From: Herbaspirillum rhizosphaerae_A
GTDB taxonomy: Bacteria > Pseudomonadota > Gammaproteobacteria > Burkholderiales > Burkholderiaceae_D
Direction of reading: 5' to 3'
Assembly (NCBI RefSeq): GCF_046025915.1
Contig: NZ_JAQQFR010000003.1
Span: 62,001-126,000 of the forward strand
Length of the DNA: 64,000 nt
The translations under genes were made by a program, and so were the position numbers. Below are positions 16,549-24,919 of this stretch, piece after piece. Within the stretch, counting starts at the first letter, position 1; each line of letters starts with the position of its first letter. The notes under the pieces are model-generated. The model was not told the DNA's origin and did not search any database. It saw nothing but the letters and a program-made list of their open reading frames with translations.

Positions 16549-18051
16549 ATGCATTGCGAGCGTATTCCGTCTTCGCTGGTAGACAAAGTCATGTCTGCCA
16601 CCGAGGCTGCCAGCCTGTTTCACACCGGCATGACCATCGGCATGAGCGGTTTCACCCGTGCCGGTGACGCCAAAGCCATTCCGCGCGCACTCGCCGAGCG
16701 CGCCAAAACCGAAGCCTTGCGCTTTACCGTTGTTACCGGCGCGTCGCTGGGTAACGACAGTGATGGTCTGATGGCCGAAGCGGGTTTGCTGGAGCGCCGG
16801 TTGCCGTTTCAGGTCGATAACGTCTTGCGCAAGAAAATCAATGCCGGTGAAGTGATGTTTATCGATCAGCACTTGTCCGAAACCGTCGAACAGCTGCGGG
16901 CAGGCATGCCGGGCAAGATCGACATCGCAGTCATCGAAGCCGCCGCCATCACGGCAGAAGGCATCATCCCCACCATGTCAGTCGGCAACTCGGCGAGCTT
17001 CGTTGAGCAGGCGCCGCAGGTGATCATCGAGCTGAATACGAGCGTGCCGCTGGCGTTGGCCGGTTTGCACGATATCTATCTGCCGGCTTCGCGTCCGGCA
17101 CGCCAGCCGATTCCGCTGACCGATCCGGCGCAACGCATCGGCACGCGTGCCATTCCCATTGATCCGTCACGCATCGCCGCCATCGTTATTACTGATACAC
17201 CCGACAGTCCGTCCAGCGTACTGCCACCGGATGCAGAAACCAATGCCATCGCCGGACACGTCATTGCCTTTCTCGAAGGCGAAGTAGTCGCCGGACGTAT
17301 GGGTCCTGAACTGGCGCCACTGCAGGCCGGCATCGGCACCATCGCCAATGCGGTATTGCATGGATTGACACGGTCGTCGTTTCGCAACCTGACGATGTTT
17401 TCGGAAGTGCTGCAAGACAGCGCCATTGCGTTGCTCGACTCCGGTCAGTTGGCGTTCGCGTCGGCATCGTCAATCACCTTGTCGTCGGCGATGAATGTCA
17501 GGTTTATGCGCGATCTTGATCGATATCGCTCGCGTATCGTGCTGCGGCCGCAAGAGATCAGCAATCATCCCGAGCTGGTGCGCCGTCTCGGCCTCATTGC
17601 ACTTAATACGGCACTGGAGTTCGACATCTACGGCAACGTCAATTCGACTCACGTCGGCGGCACCCACATGATGAATGGTATCGGTGGGTCAGGTGACTTT
17701 GCCCGCAATGCGCAGGTCTCGATCTTCGTCACCAAGTCGATTGCCCGTGGCGGCGATATCTCCAGCGTAGTGCCGATGGTGTCGCATGTCGATCACACGG
17801 AACATGACGTCGATGTGCTGGTGACCGAATATGGTCTGGCTGACTTGCGCGGATTGGCACCGCGTGAACGCGCGCCGCTGATCATCGAGCATTGCGTGCA
17901 TCCCGACTATCGTCCCGCCTTGCGTGAATATTTTTCACGTGCCTGCGCGACCACCGGCGGTCAGACGCCGCATCTGCTAAGCGAAGCCTTATCCTGGCAC
18001 ATCAACTACGCAGAGCATAAGACGATGCGAACCGTTCTTTCGCCGGCTTGA
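16549..18051 (+). CDS. Acetyl-CoA hydrolase/CoA-transferase (succinate:acetate type)
   Basis: 500 residues from ATG 16549, chosen because GGAG lies seven bases before it; an upstream in-frame ATG at 16468 would cover the promoter. The protein matches the Ach1/AarC/ScpC family of class I CoA-transferases: SAFHTGM-like entry, GTIPTMSVGNSASFVEQAPQ-like segment, and the block MFSEVLQDSAIALLDSG, whose Glu 286 sits where the catalytic glutamate that carries CoA is expected. The C-terminal VNSTHVGGTHMMNGIGGSGDFARNA is diagnostic. It moves CoA between succinate and acetate (or propionate), or hydrolyses acetyl-CoA. Likely controlled by the divergent LysR. Confidence 0.9.
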   Translation: MHCERIPSSLVDKVMSATEAASLFHTGMTIGMSGFTRAGDAKAIPRALAERAKTEALRFTVVTGASLGNDSDGLMAEAGLLERRLPFQVDNVLRKKINAGEVMFIDQHLSETVEQLRAGMPGKIDIAVIEAAAITAEGIIPTMSVGNSASFVEQAPQVIIELNTSVPLALAGLHDIYLPASRPARQPIPLTDPAQRIGTRAIPIDPSRIAAIVITDTPDSPSSVLPPDAETNAIAGHVIAFLEGEVVAGRMGPELAPLQAGIGTIANAVLHGLTRSSFRNLTMFSEVLQDSAIALLDSGQLAFASASSITLSSAMNVRFMRDLDRYRSRIVLRPQEISNHPELVRRLGLIALNTALEFDIYGNVNSTHVGGTHMMNGIGGSGDFARNAQVSIFVTKSIARGGDISSVVPMVSHVDHTEHDVDVLVTEYGLADLRGLAPRERAPLIIEHCVHPDYRPALREYFSRACATTGGQTPHLLSEALSWHINYAEHKTMRTVLSPA

Positions 18052-18487
18052 CGTCGCTTGTTTCAGCATCGTTTATCGCGTGTTCTCCAGCTTGCTGACT
18101 TCAATTCATACGACCACGAAGGTGGTCGTATGCACATCACCTGACATTGATTTTTAGTTAATCAACTAATAACAATTGTCGGTTTTGCAATTCACTTTCA
18201 GTCGCATTGTTTCGGCGTTGTATTGACGTTGCAATGCGGCTTTTGTCTCGTCGGCGGTACAAAAATAAATAGCGGTTTGAAATTGTTTATGAGACGATGC
18301 CAATAAATAACTTTGTTGGCATCAACGTAACTTTCAGTAACGTAAATGCAATATGTGGGGATTAGTTAGAACGAATCCGGATACTTCCTTAAAATAATAA
18401 ATAACAAATTGTCCGGGACAGAATGCTTGCTCCGGGGGACGGTCTGATTCATTTGTTGACGTGTTTTTCCGGAGAGAGAAGCCGTTT
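18052..18487. other. Intergenic region, 436 bp
   Basis: AT-richer than its surroundings. Holds the stem-loop at 18107-18132 and the promoter region of the sensor kinase. No credible gene was found. Confidence 0.5.
18107..18132. terminator. Perfect 11-bp stem-loop after the CoA-transferase
   Basis: CATACGACCAC and GTGGTCGTATG pair perfectly around GAAG. It is 55 bases after the stop codon. There is no T-run, so it may terminate weakly, protect the 3' end of the message, or be a protein site. Confidence 0.5.
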
Positions 18488-20119
18488 ATGAAGCTGTTCA
18501 AGAAAGGTCTGTTGCTCATCGCAATTCCTGGCCTGTTTGAATTGGGTCTGCTGGGGGTGTTGTACAAGAGCCAGGAAAACGCCACGCAAGCCGAGGTGTG
18601 GGCCTTGCATACCAAAGACGTCATCATTCAGGCTGCGGAAGTGCGCGAGCCGGTATTGCTGCAATCGGCGCGCTTGCGTGCGGCCATTATTCTCAATGAT
18701 CCCAGCGGACTCGAGAAAAAAGACCTGTGGGAGAGCATCGAAAAAGAAGTCAATGAGTTGCGTGATTTCGTCGTCGACAATCCCTCACAGTTGCGTGCGA
18801 CGGAGCAGATTCGCGCGTCGGTGAAGGAGTACCACACCTGGACGGATCAGCAAACCGAATTGCTCAAGAACGGTCGCCGTGACGAATTGGTGGCAGCCTT
18901 GCGGGATCCGAAGGCGTTAAGCCTGATTCAGGTTATTCAGCGCCAGTTGGCTGATTTCATCAAGGTGGAAGAAGCGCTCGATGACGTACGCCAGCAGCGC
19001 GTGCTCGAAGCGCGGAAACTGCAAAATATCGCGTTGTGGATTGCCTTGATCGGTTCAGTTCTGGCAGCGGCAATAGCGGCAAAAATTTTTAGCAAGGATG
19101 TGGGTGGTCGTCTTGCCGTGTTGACCGACAATGCGAGGCAGCTCAGCGAAGGTGGGGCACTCGCCAGCGCAGTTGGCGGCAACGATGAAATCACGGACCT
19201 TGACAGAGTACTGCACGAGACACACGGGCGGTTGAAGCAGGCGGAAGAAAACGCCCGCGCTTACCGTGAGCAACTGGAAGGGCACGCGCGCGAACTGGCG
19301 CTGGTCAATGACGATTTGCAGCGGCAGACGCAAGACAATGAAATGTTTATCTATAGCGTGTCGCATGATTTGCGTTCGCCGCTGGTGAACCTGCAAGGCT
19401 TCAGCAAGGAGTTGCATCATTCGATCAGGGAAATGCACGACACGATTGCTGAAAGCAACCTCAACGACAAGGACAAGCAACGTATCCATGATCTGATTGA
19501 GGATGACGTCGAGGTGTCGCTCAAGTTCATCCGCACGGCGGTTTCGCGTTCAGCATCGATCATTGATTCCATGTTGCGTCTGTCGCGTGTAGGCCGGGTC
19601 GAGTATCAGTCGCAACAAGCCGACGTCAATACAATCGTCGGGAGGGTGATCGATGCCATGAGTTCCACCATTCGCCAACGCGAGGCTCTGGTATTGGCAC
19701 AGCCGTTGCCGCCGTGCTATGGAGACCCGACTGCGATTGAGCAGATTTTCGGAAACCTGGTCGGCAATGCGGTCAATTATCTTGATCCCAAGCGCCCGGG
19801 GACGGTAGAGATCGGCGTCTTGCCGTCGGATCCGGGGCAGCCGAATTTTCGCACCTATTATGTCAAGGACAACGGCCTTGGCATTCCAGCCGACTATCTC
19901 GGCAAAATGTTTTCAGCGTTCAACCGTCTGCATGCAGACGTGGCTCAAGGAGAGGGCGTCGGTCTGGCGCTGATCAAGCGGATCGTGATGCGGCACGGCG
20001 GCAAGATCTGGGTCGAATCCACTGAAGGTGTCGGCACCACTTTTTATACCTCGCTGCCGGTGACACCGACAGACAGTCCTGCAAGCCAACTTGCTCAAGG
20101 AGAACAAACTCATGGCTGA
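18488..20119 (+). CDS. Membrane sensor histidine kinase (CHASE3-HAMP-HisKA-HATPase)
   Basis: 543 residues from ATG 18488, with GGAGAGAGAAG upstream; a GTG at 18461 is a weaker alternative. Helices at about 5-25 and 178-200 enclose a helical periplasmic CHASE3-like sensor. A HAMP-like linker follows, then the HisKA box SVSHDLRSPLVNLQGF with the phospho-accepting His. The ATPase has NLVGNAVNYLDP, VKDNGLGIP and GEGVGLALIKRIVMRHGG. The related pairs of this type in cyanobacteria and proteobacteria phosphorylate stand-alone receivers. Two such receivers follow with overlapping ends, so the three genes form one operon. Confidence 0.9.
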   Translation: MKLFKKGLLLIAIPGLFELGLLGVLYKSQENATQAEVWALHTKDVIIQAAEVREPVLLQSARLRAAIILNDPSGLEKKDLWESIEKEVNELRDFVVDNPSQLRATEQIRASVKEYHTWTDQQTELLKNGRRDELVAALRDPKALSLIQVIQRQLADFIKVEEALDDVRQQRVLEARKLQNIALWIALIGSVLAAAIAAKIFSKDVGGRLAVLTDNARQLSEGGALASAVGGNDEITDLDRVLHETHGRLKQAEENARAYREQLEGHARELALVNDDLQRQTQDNEMFIYSVSHDLRSPLVNLQGFSKELHHSIREMHDTIAESNLNDKDKQRIHDLIEDDVEVSLKFIRTAVSRSASIIDSMLRLSRVGRVEYQSQQADVNTIVGRVIDAMSSTIRQREALVLAQPLPPCYGDPTAIEQIFGNLVGNAVNYLDPKRPGTVEIGVLPSDPGQPNFRTYYVKDNGLGIPADYLGKMFSAFNRLHADVAQGEGVGLALIKRIVMRHGGKIWVESTEGVGTTFYTSLPVTPTDSPASQLAQGEQTHG

Positions 20120-20567
20120 TAGCGAAGAAGTAGGCATCCTGCTGGTCGAGGATGATGACGGCCACGCCTTGCTGGTGGAAAAAAACTTGCGCCGCGCCGG
20201 TCTGTCCAATGGCTTTCTGCGATTGAAAGACGGACAGGAAGCACTCGATTATTTTTTCAACAGCGATGGCGCGCCGAATAAACCGGGGTTCGATTCCATC
20301 GTGGTTTTGCTGGACGTTAACATGCCGCGGGTAAGCGGTGTCGATGTACTCAAGCGTCTCAAGGAAAGTGACGTCACTGCTAATATTCCCATCATCATGC
20401 TGACCACCACCGACGATCCGCGCGAAATCGAGCGTTGCTACGATTACGGCTGCAATCTGTACATCACCAAGCCGGTGGAGTACGAGGCTTTCATCGAGGC
20501 AGTGCGCCGGCTCGGATTTTTCCTGCAGATCATCAAAGTACCGACAGCAGGGCGTGGTGGCAAATGA
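20112..20567 (+). CDS. Stand-alone response regulator (Rcp1-like)
   Basis: 151 residues from ATG 20112, set by AAGGAG nine bases upstream; the start overlaps the kinase stop by eight bases. A single receiver domain with the acidic pair (VEDDDG), phosphoacceptor Asp in LLDVNMP, Thr in MLTTTDD and Lys in YITKPV. There is no output domain. Its C-terminus (LGFFLQIIKVP) is the extension typical of Rcp1-type regulators that partner phytochrome-like kinases. It presumably takes phosphate from the kinase just upstream. Confidence 0.88.
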   Translation: MADSEEVGILLVEDDDGHALLVEKNLRRAGLSNGFLRLKDGQEALDYFFNSDGAPNKPGFDSIVVLLDVNMPRVSGVDVLKRLKESDVTANIPIIMLTTTDDPREIERCYDYGCNLYITKPVEYEAFIEAVRRLGFFLQIIKVPTAGRGGK

Positions 20568-20956
20568 CTGCATCAGACCCCGCCATTCTGATCATTGAGG
20601 ACGACGAAGGCCTGCGCATGCTGGCGCGGCGTCGTCTGGAAAAGCGCGGCTACACGGTTGGTACCGCCGGCAGTATCGCGCAGGCACGCAGCTTGTTACG
20701 CGACGGGGTATTCGATTTGCTGGTGATCGATTATCAGCTTGATGACAATATGAGCGGACTGGATTTTTATAACGAGTTGTGCGAGCAAGGCGTGCGCATT
20801 CCTGCGGTGATGTGCAGCGGGTTTTCTGATGATACGCATGTCAGTGAGGCACTCACGTGCGGCATCGCCCATGTGCTGCCAAAAACGCAGGACTATCTCG
20901 ACGAGTTACCTGATTTGGTAAAAAAGGTCCTGGAACAGGCCGGTGCCGCAGACTGA
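20564..20956 (+). CDS. Second stand-alone response regulator
   Basis: 130 residues starting at ATG 20564, which overlaps the previous stop (ATGA). A receiver domain with IIEDDEG, phosphoacceptor Asp in LLVIDYQLDD, Ser in MCSGFSDD and Lys in VLPKTQDY. No output domain. With the kinase and first receiver it forms a three-gene phosphorelay-like unit. How two outputless receivers share one kinase is unknown; branching or a phosphate sink are options. Confidence 0.85.
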   Translation: MTASDPAILIIEDDEGLRMLARRRLEKRGYTVGTAGSIAQARSLLRDGVFDLLVIDYQLDDNMSGLDFYNELCEQGVRIPAVMCSGFSDDTHVSEALTCGIAHVLPKTQDYLDELPDLVKKVLEQAGAAD

Positions 20957-20967
20957 ACTCTTGATAA

Positions 20968-20991
20968 ATCGAGGTTGCACTAAACCTCGAT
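20968..20991. repeat. 9-bp stem-loop after the second receiver gene
   Basis: ATCGAGGTT and AACCTCGAT pair around GCACTA, 12 bases after the stop codon. It lacks its own T-run and may act together with the terminator that follows. Confidence 0.45.
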
Positions 20992-21003
20992 CGTTACAAA
21001 TCT

Positions 21004-21756
21004 TCAGCCGACTTGTTCGGCTGTCTTTCTTTTTGCGATCGCCGGCGTGCCGATACTGGCCAGCCAACCATTCCAGAAGGCATGCGAAGCGTTCTGGAAG
21101 CTGCGGCCGTATTGCACTGCACCCGAACGCAAGCCGGCCAGACTGACTTCTTCCGTGTGAGCGATTTCATGCGCGTGGCCGATCAGCCATTGCTCCACCA
21201 TGCGTACGTCGAACTCCGGATGAAATTGTAGCGCCAGGCAATTACGTCCCCACGAGAACGCTTGGTTGCGATAGCGATCTGTCGACGCCAGATGTTTCGC
21301 GCCCGCCGGCAGATCGAAGGTGTCGCCATGCCAATGCAACACGTGCGTGTCGTTGCCGATCAACTCTTCAATATAAGGAATGTCACCGGCATGCTCGCCG
21401 GGTTGCAGAGTCCCCCAGCCAATCTCCTTGCCGGATTTTCCCGGGTAGACTCGCGCGTGTAACGCCGCCGCCATCAATTGTGCACCGAGGCAGATGCCCA
21501 GCGTCGGTAAGTCATCCAGTAAGCGTGCGCGCAACCAGGCTATCTCCGCACGCAGATAGGGGTAGGCATCCATGTCGTAGACCGCAATCGGGCCGCCCAG
21601 CACCACCACCAGATCGGCGTCGAGCGGTGACATGGTCGAGAAGGAATCCACACCCACTTCGAAATAGCTGACGTCGAAGCCGCGCTTTTTCAGCAAGGGT
21701 TCCAGCTGCCCAAGATCCTCAAACGAGACATGGCGTAGTGCCAGCGCTTTTTTCAT
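21004..21756 (-). CDS. Class I glutamine amidotransferase (GMP-synthase-like domain)
   Basis: 250 residues from ATG 21756, chosen for AGGAAG just upstream; an in-frame ATG ten codons earlier is less well placed. The triad is visible: Cys 89 in TLGICLGAQ, His 179 and Glu 181 in LQFHPEFD. GGP at 54-56 marks the oxyanion strand. Stand-alone proteins of this kind are often annotated glutamine amidotransferase or gamma-glutamyl hydrolase-like, with unknown acceptor. No synthetase partner is adjacent. Confidence 0.88.
   Translation of the reverse strand: MKKALALRHVSFEDLGQLEPLLKKRGFDVSYFEVGVDSFSTMSPLDADLVVVLGGPIAVYDMDAYPYLRAEIAWLRARLLDDLPTLGICLGAQLMAAALHARVYPGKSGKEIGWGTLQPGEHAGDIPYIEELIGNDTHVLHWHGDTFDLPAGAKHLASTDRYRNQAFSWGRNCLALQFHPEFDVRMVEQWLIGHAHEIAHTEEVSLAGLRSGAVQYGRSFQNASHAFWNGWLASIGTPAIAKRKTAEQVG
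21005..21034 (+). terminator. Terminator of the kinase/receiver operon
   Basis: CAGCCGA and TCGGCTG pair around CTTGT and are followed by TCTTTCTTTTT. It overlaps the 3' end of the leftward amidotransferase gene. Confidence 0.75.
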
Positions 21757-22097
21757 ATCGTCTTCCTGTTTCTGTGAAAGTCGCAACTGCGATGGTTATC
21801 GCTGCAGCCGTGCTTGAGATTGGTATTAGTATTGGCGAGCAATGCTTCGTTATATTCTAACGTATACATCGCTGGTTGAAAGCAGATGAAGCGATAGATA
21901 AGCAATGCATCAGACTGACGTTAAAGATGACAGTGAAAATGCGCGGCAACGGAAGGCCCGCCGTGGATTACCGGTTATATTTTTTCGATATGGGACGCAT
22001 GATCAGATTTGCAGTCCGGCGGCGTATTTTCCGTAGTGCGATCTTGCCGACGGTATGTTACGATGCGGCCCGTTCATGATTCCGTTGATGCCGTTGC
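21757..22097. other. Intergenic region, 341 bp
   Basis: Contains the leftward promoter of the amidotransferase and the rightward promoter of the 86-residue gene. AT-rich stretch near 21820-21870. No gene supported. Confidence 0.45.
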
Positions 22098-22358
22098 ATG
22101 TCGAAACAACAGTTTTTACTTGAAAGCCCCAAGGATACCGGCGACGACCGCGTGACCTTTATCATCCGCAATAACGGCACCGTGCTGCCGGGTTTTGTGG
22201 CCCGCTCGACGCTGATCTCCATCGGCGGGCTGACCAGCAACAATATCGTTGCGCTGTACACCGAACATCGCGCGCGCATCGCCGACGCCGTCAAGAAGAA
22301 GCTGGCCGAGCCGGTGTTGCGCCAGTACATTTCCCTCAGCCTGGAAGACCTCCAGTAA
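22098..22358 (+). CDS. Small protein, possibly DUF1488-like (86 aa)
   Basis: The layout is a beta-rich start (DRVTFIIRNNGTVLPGFVARSTLISIGG), a helix with HRARIADAVKKKLAE, and an end with YISLSLEDL. This resembles DUF1488 proteins, where a conserved N..RI..AA.KK helix precedes a strand ending in DF or DL; the match is from memory and tentative. No ribosome binding site is clear before ATG 22098. Cytoplasmic, function unknown. Confidence 0.6.
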   Translation: MSKQQFLLESPKDTGDDRVTFIIRNNGTVLPGFVARSTLISIGGLTSNNIVALYTEHRARIADAVKKKLAEPVLRQYISLSLEDLQ

Positions 22359-22577
22359 GCTTTCCTGAAACCGCCCTCCAATAGTGACGCAAGGAAACTT
22401 CGCAAGCCCGGCGTAAGCTGGCGCTGCTATTTTGACGTCGATTCATGAAGCTGGCGCAGCGGGCATGCTAATCTAGCGCCTGCGCGCGAAATGCACGATA
22501 AAAAGCATGGCGCACTGACCGGCCGGACCTCGGCAATACGTGCAGCAGCGGCGCATCGGCACTGCACACAGGCCGGC

Positions 22578-22598
22578 TATCTTTCCTCAGGAAAGATA
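22578..22598. promoter_or_regulatory. 21-bp palindrome upstream of the GGDEF-EAL gene
   Basis: Ten-base arms TATCTTTCCT and AGGAAAGATA are perfectly complementary around one C. It is followed at once by TATATAAAAATATC, which could contain a -10 box. It would suit a dimeric repressor or an mRNA hairpin. Confidence 0.55.
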
Positions 22599-22626
22599 TA
22601 TAAAAATATCATTGGAGACCCAGGCG

Positions 22627-22665
22627 ATGGCACGCAACCGGCAACAGGTTCGCGGCCGGGCCTGA
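22627..22665 (+). CDS. Possible 12-residue leader peptide
   Basis: ATG 22627 with GGAG nine bases upstream opens a 12-codon frame (MARNRQQVRGRA) ending at TGA, 21 bases before the TTG start of the GGDEF-EAL gene. It is basic, with four Arg. It may be a translated leader or chance. Confidence 0.3.
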   Translation: MARNRQQVRGRA

Positions 22666-22686
22666 TATAGGAAAAGCGGAAAAAGC

Positions 22687-24885
22687 TTGAGAGCATTGCA
22701 GAGACGATTATCGAATGCGTTCGTCGCCATTCAGGCGAGGTATGGCCGTTCGGCGCGCGCGCACAACATGCATGCGCGTGGTCCTGCGCACGCCTTTGCC
22801 GGCCAGCTTCATCAGCAGGTGCGCGCGCCGTCGGCGGATCTGGCGCGCAGCTTCCGCTACTTTGCGGATCAGTCGCTGGTGGGCGTATATATGCTGCGCA
22901 GCGACGGCGCAGTGCTGCATGCCAATGACAAGATGGCCAACATGCTCGGCTACGATCGCGCTGCCGATGTGATCGGTCTGCATATCGCCAGCCTGACCGC
23001 ACCGGAAGACCTCGCCCTGCTGGAAGAAAACCTGCAGGCTCGTCTCTCCGGCGCAGAAGAGCATGTGCGCTATACCCATCGCATTCTCAGTCGCGACGGT
23101 ACGCGCCGTTGGGTGGAAGTACATGGCAGCGTGTGCCAGTACGACGGCGGCACCGCCTTGGTGGAAATGGCGCTCGACGTCAATCAGAAGGTGCAGTCCG
23201 AATGGCAGTCCCGGCTTGCCGACCGTGTTTTCGAATCGACCAGCGAAGGCATCCTGATTACCGATGCCGAGTTTCGCATCCTCGCCGTCAATCCCGCTTT
23301 CACGCGCATCACCGGCTATCACCCGGAAGAAGCTATGGACAAGCGTTCGCGCATGATGACAGGCCCCGGTGCGCAGGCTGAAATCAATCGCGGCATGCTG
23401 CAGCGCCTCGCTTCAGACGGCCATTGGCAGGGTGAGATGAAAGACCGTCGCAAGGATGGCAGCTGGTATCCGGCATGGCTGTCGATTTCGGCCATCCGCG
23501 ACAATCAGGGCGGCATCACGAATTACGTCGGTGTCTTCACCGACAACACCATCCGCAAGGAGGCCGAAAATAAACTGGCCTTCCTCGCCGACCATGACAG
23601 CCTGACAGGTCTGCTTAATCGCAGTAGCCTGATGCGCATTTTTGCGCAGCAGATTGAGGCGGCGCAGACGGCCGGTGAAACGCTGGTGCTGTTCTTCATC
23701 GACCTTGACCGCTTCAAGACCGTCAACGATACGCTCGGCCACCATGCCGGCGATCAGTTGTTGGTGGCAGCGGCCGAGCGTCTGCGTGAGCAACTGCGCC
23801 CGGACGACGTTCTGGCGCGTTTTGGCGGTGACGAGTTTGTCGTGATCCTCGGCGGTTCACCACCGCAGGAAATGATCTCCGCCATCGCCCAGCGCCTGAT
23901 CAACAGTATCCTGCGGCCGTTCGTGATCAACGGTCATGAGATGTTCATCAGCGCCAGCATCGGCAGCGCCGCCTATCCGGAACATGGCGAAGATGCAATC
24001 GCGATTCTTAAGAACGCCGACATCGCCATGTACCACGCCAAGGAACGCGGCAAGAATGCCTTTCAGCTGTTCAGCAAGGAAATGAGCAATCATGCGCTGG
24101 AACAGATGCTGCTGGAAAACAGCTTGCGTCATGCGATCGAGCGCAAGGAATTCGAGCTTTATTATCAGCCGCAATTCTCTGCGCTCGACGGCGCCATTTG
24201 CGGCGCCGAAGCCTTGATCCGCTGGCGTCATCCGACCCGCGGGCTGGTGGCGCCGGGAATGTTCATCACCCTGGCGGAACAGACCGGCCTGATCGTGCCG
24301 CTGGGCGCCTGGGTATTGCGCGAAGCCTGCCGTCAGGGCAAAGCCTGGCTGGACCGTGGCTATCAGTTCGGCCGCATTGCGGTGAACCTGTCGCCGCGCC
24401 AATTCTCTTCCGATGATCTGCTGTCGACCATTGACAATGCGCTTGGACAAAGCGGCCTGCCGTCAGCGATGCTGGAGCTGGAAATCACAGAAGGCGCGAT
24501 CATGCAAAATCCTCAGGAAGCAGTGGTGCTGCTCAAGCGCATGCGTCAGCTGGGCGTGACCATTTCGGTGGATGACTTTGGCACCGGCTATTCGTCTCTG
24601 GCCAGTCTCAAGCAATATCCGCTCGATACGCTGAAGATCGACCGCAGTTTCGTCAAGGGTATCCCTGCTGATGCCGACGATGTGGCGATTACGGAAGCCA
24701 TCATTGCGGTCGCCCATAAGCTGCATCTGCAAGTCGTTGCCGAGGGCGTGGAGTCGCAGGAACAGCACGACTTCCTGCGTGCAGCCGGCTGTGACATCGT
24801 GCAAGGCTATCTGCATTCCAAGCCGTTGTCGGCAGGTGACATTGAAGCACGCTGGTATCTGGGCGGCGCACAAGCAGAAATCTGA
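22687..24885 (+). CDS. PAS-PAS-GGDEF-EAL c-di-GMP enzyme, soluble
   Basis: 732 residues from TTG 22687, preceded by GGAAAAAG; ATG 22768 is the main alternative and would drop a basic 27-residue tip. Two PAS domains (starting near 55 and 178), GGDEF near 380 and EAL near 507. No membrane helix is visible. LARFGGDEF is intact, with RPDD at the inhibitory site. The EAL domain has AEALIRW, EITEGAIM, DDFGTGYSS, KIDRSFV and AEGVES. Both activities look possible. It is preceded by a palindrome and a mini-frame, and closed by the terminator at 24890-24919. Confidence 0.9.
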   Translation: MRALQRRLSNAFVAIQARYGRSARAHNMHARGPAHAFAGQLHQQVRAPSADLARSFRYFADQSLVGVYMLRSDGAVLHANDKMANMLGYDRAADVIGLHIASLTAPEDLALLEENLQARLSGAEEHVRYTHRILSRDGTRRWVEVHGSVCQYDGGTALVEMALDVNQKVQSEWQSRLADRVFESTSEGILITDAEFRILAVNPAFTRITGYHPEEAMDKRSRMMTGPGAQAEINRGMLQRLASDGHWQGEMKDRRKDGSWYPAWLSISAIRDNQGGITNYVGVFTDNTIRKEAENKLAFLADHDSLTGLLNRSSLMRIFAQQIEAAQTAGETLVLFFIDLDRFKTVNDTLGHHAGDQLLVAAAERLREQLRPDDVLARFGGDEFVVILGGSPPQEMISAIAQRLINSILRPFVINGHEMFISASIGSAAYPEHGEDAIAILKNADIAMYHAKERGKNAFQLFSKEMSNHALEQMLLENSLRHAIERKEFELYYQPQFSALDGAICGAEALIRWRHPTRGLVAPGMFITLAEQTGLIVPLGAWVLREACRQGKAWLDRGYQFGRIAVNLSPRQFSSDDLLSTIDNALGQSGLPSAMLELEITEGAIMQNPQEAVVLLKRMRQLGVTISVDDFGTGYSSLASLKQYPLDTLKIDRSFVKGIPADADDVAITEAIIAVAHKLHLQVVAEGVESQEQHDFLRAAGCDIVQGYLHSKPLSAGDIEARWYLGGAQAEI

Positions 24886-24889
24886 GCAG

Positions 24890-24919
24890 CGCCGGCGGCC
24901 TGTCAGTCCGGCGTTTTTT
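24890..24919 (+). terminator. Terminator of the GGDEF-EAL gene
   Basis: CGCCGG and CCGGCG pair around a 12-nt loop, followed by six T residues. It overlaps the 3' end of the converging gene. Confidence 0.75.

Larger units (their letters stand above)
22359..22686. other. Leader region of the second GGDEF-EAL gene, 328 bp
   Basis: Holds a 21-base palindrome at 22578-22598, an AT-rich run (TATAAAAATATC) and a 12-codon frame with its own ribosome binding site at 22627-22665. Otherwise empty. Confidence 0.5.

Noticed and set aside
21876..22079. 67-codon frame before the DUF1488-like gene
   Set aside because: No ribosome binding site and it covers the likely promoter.
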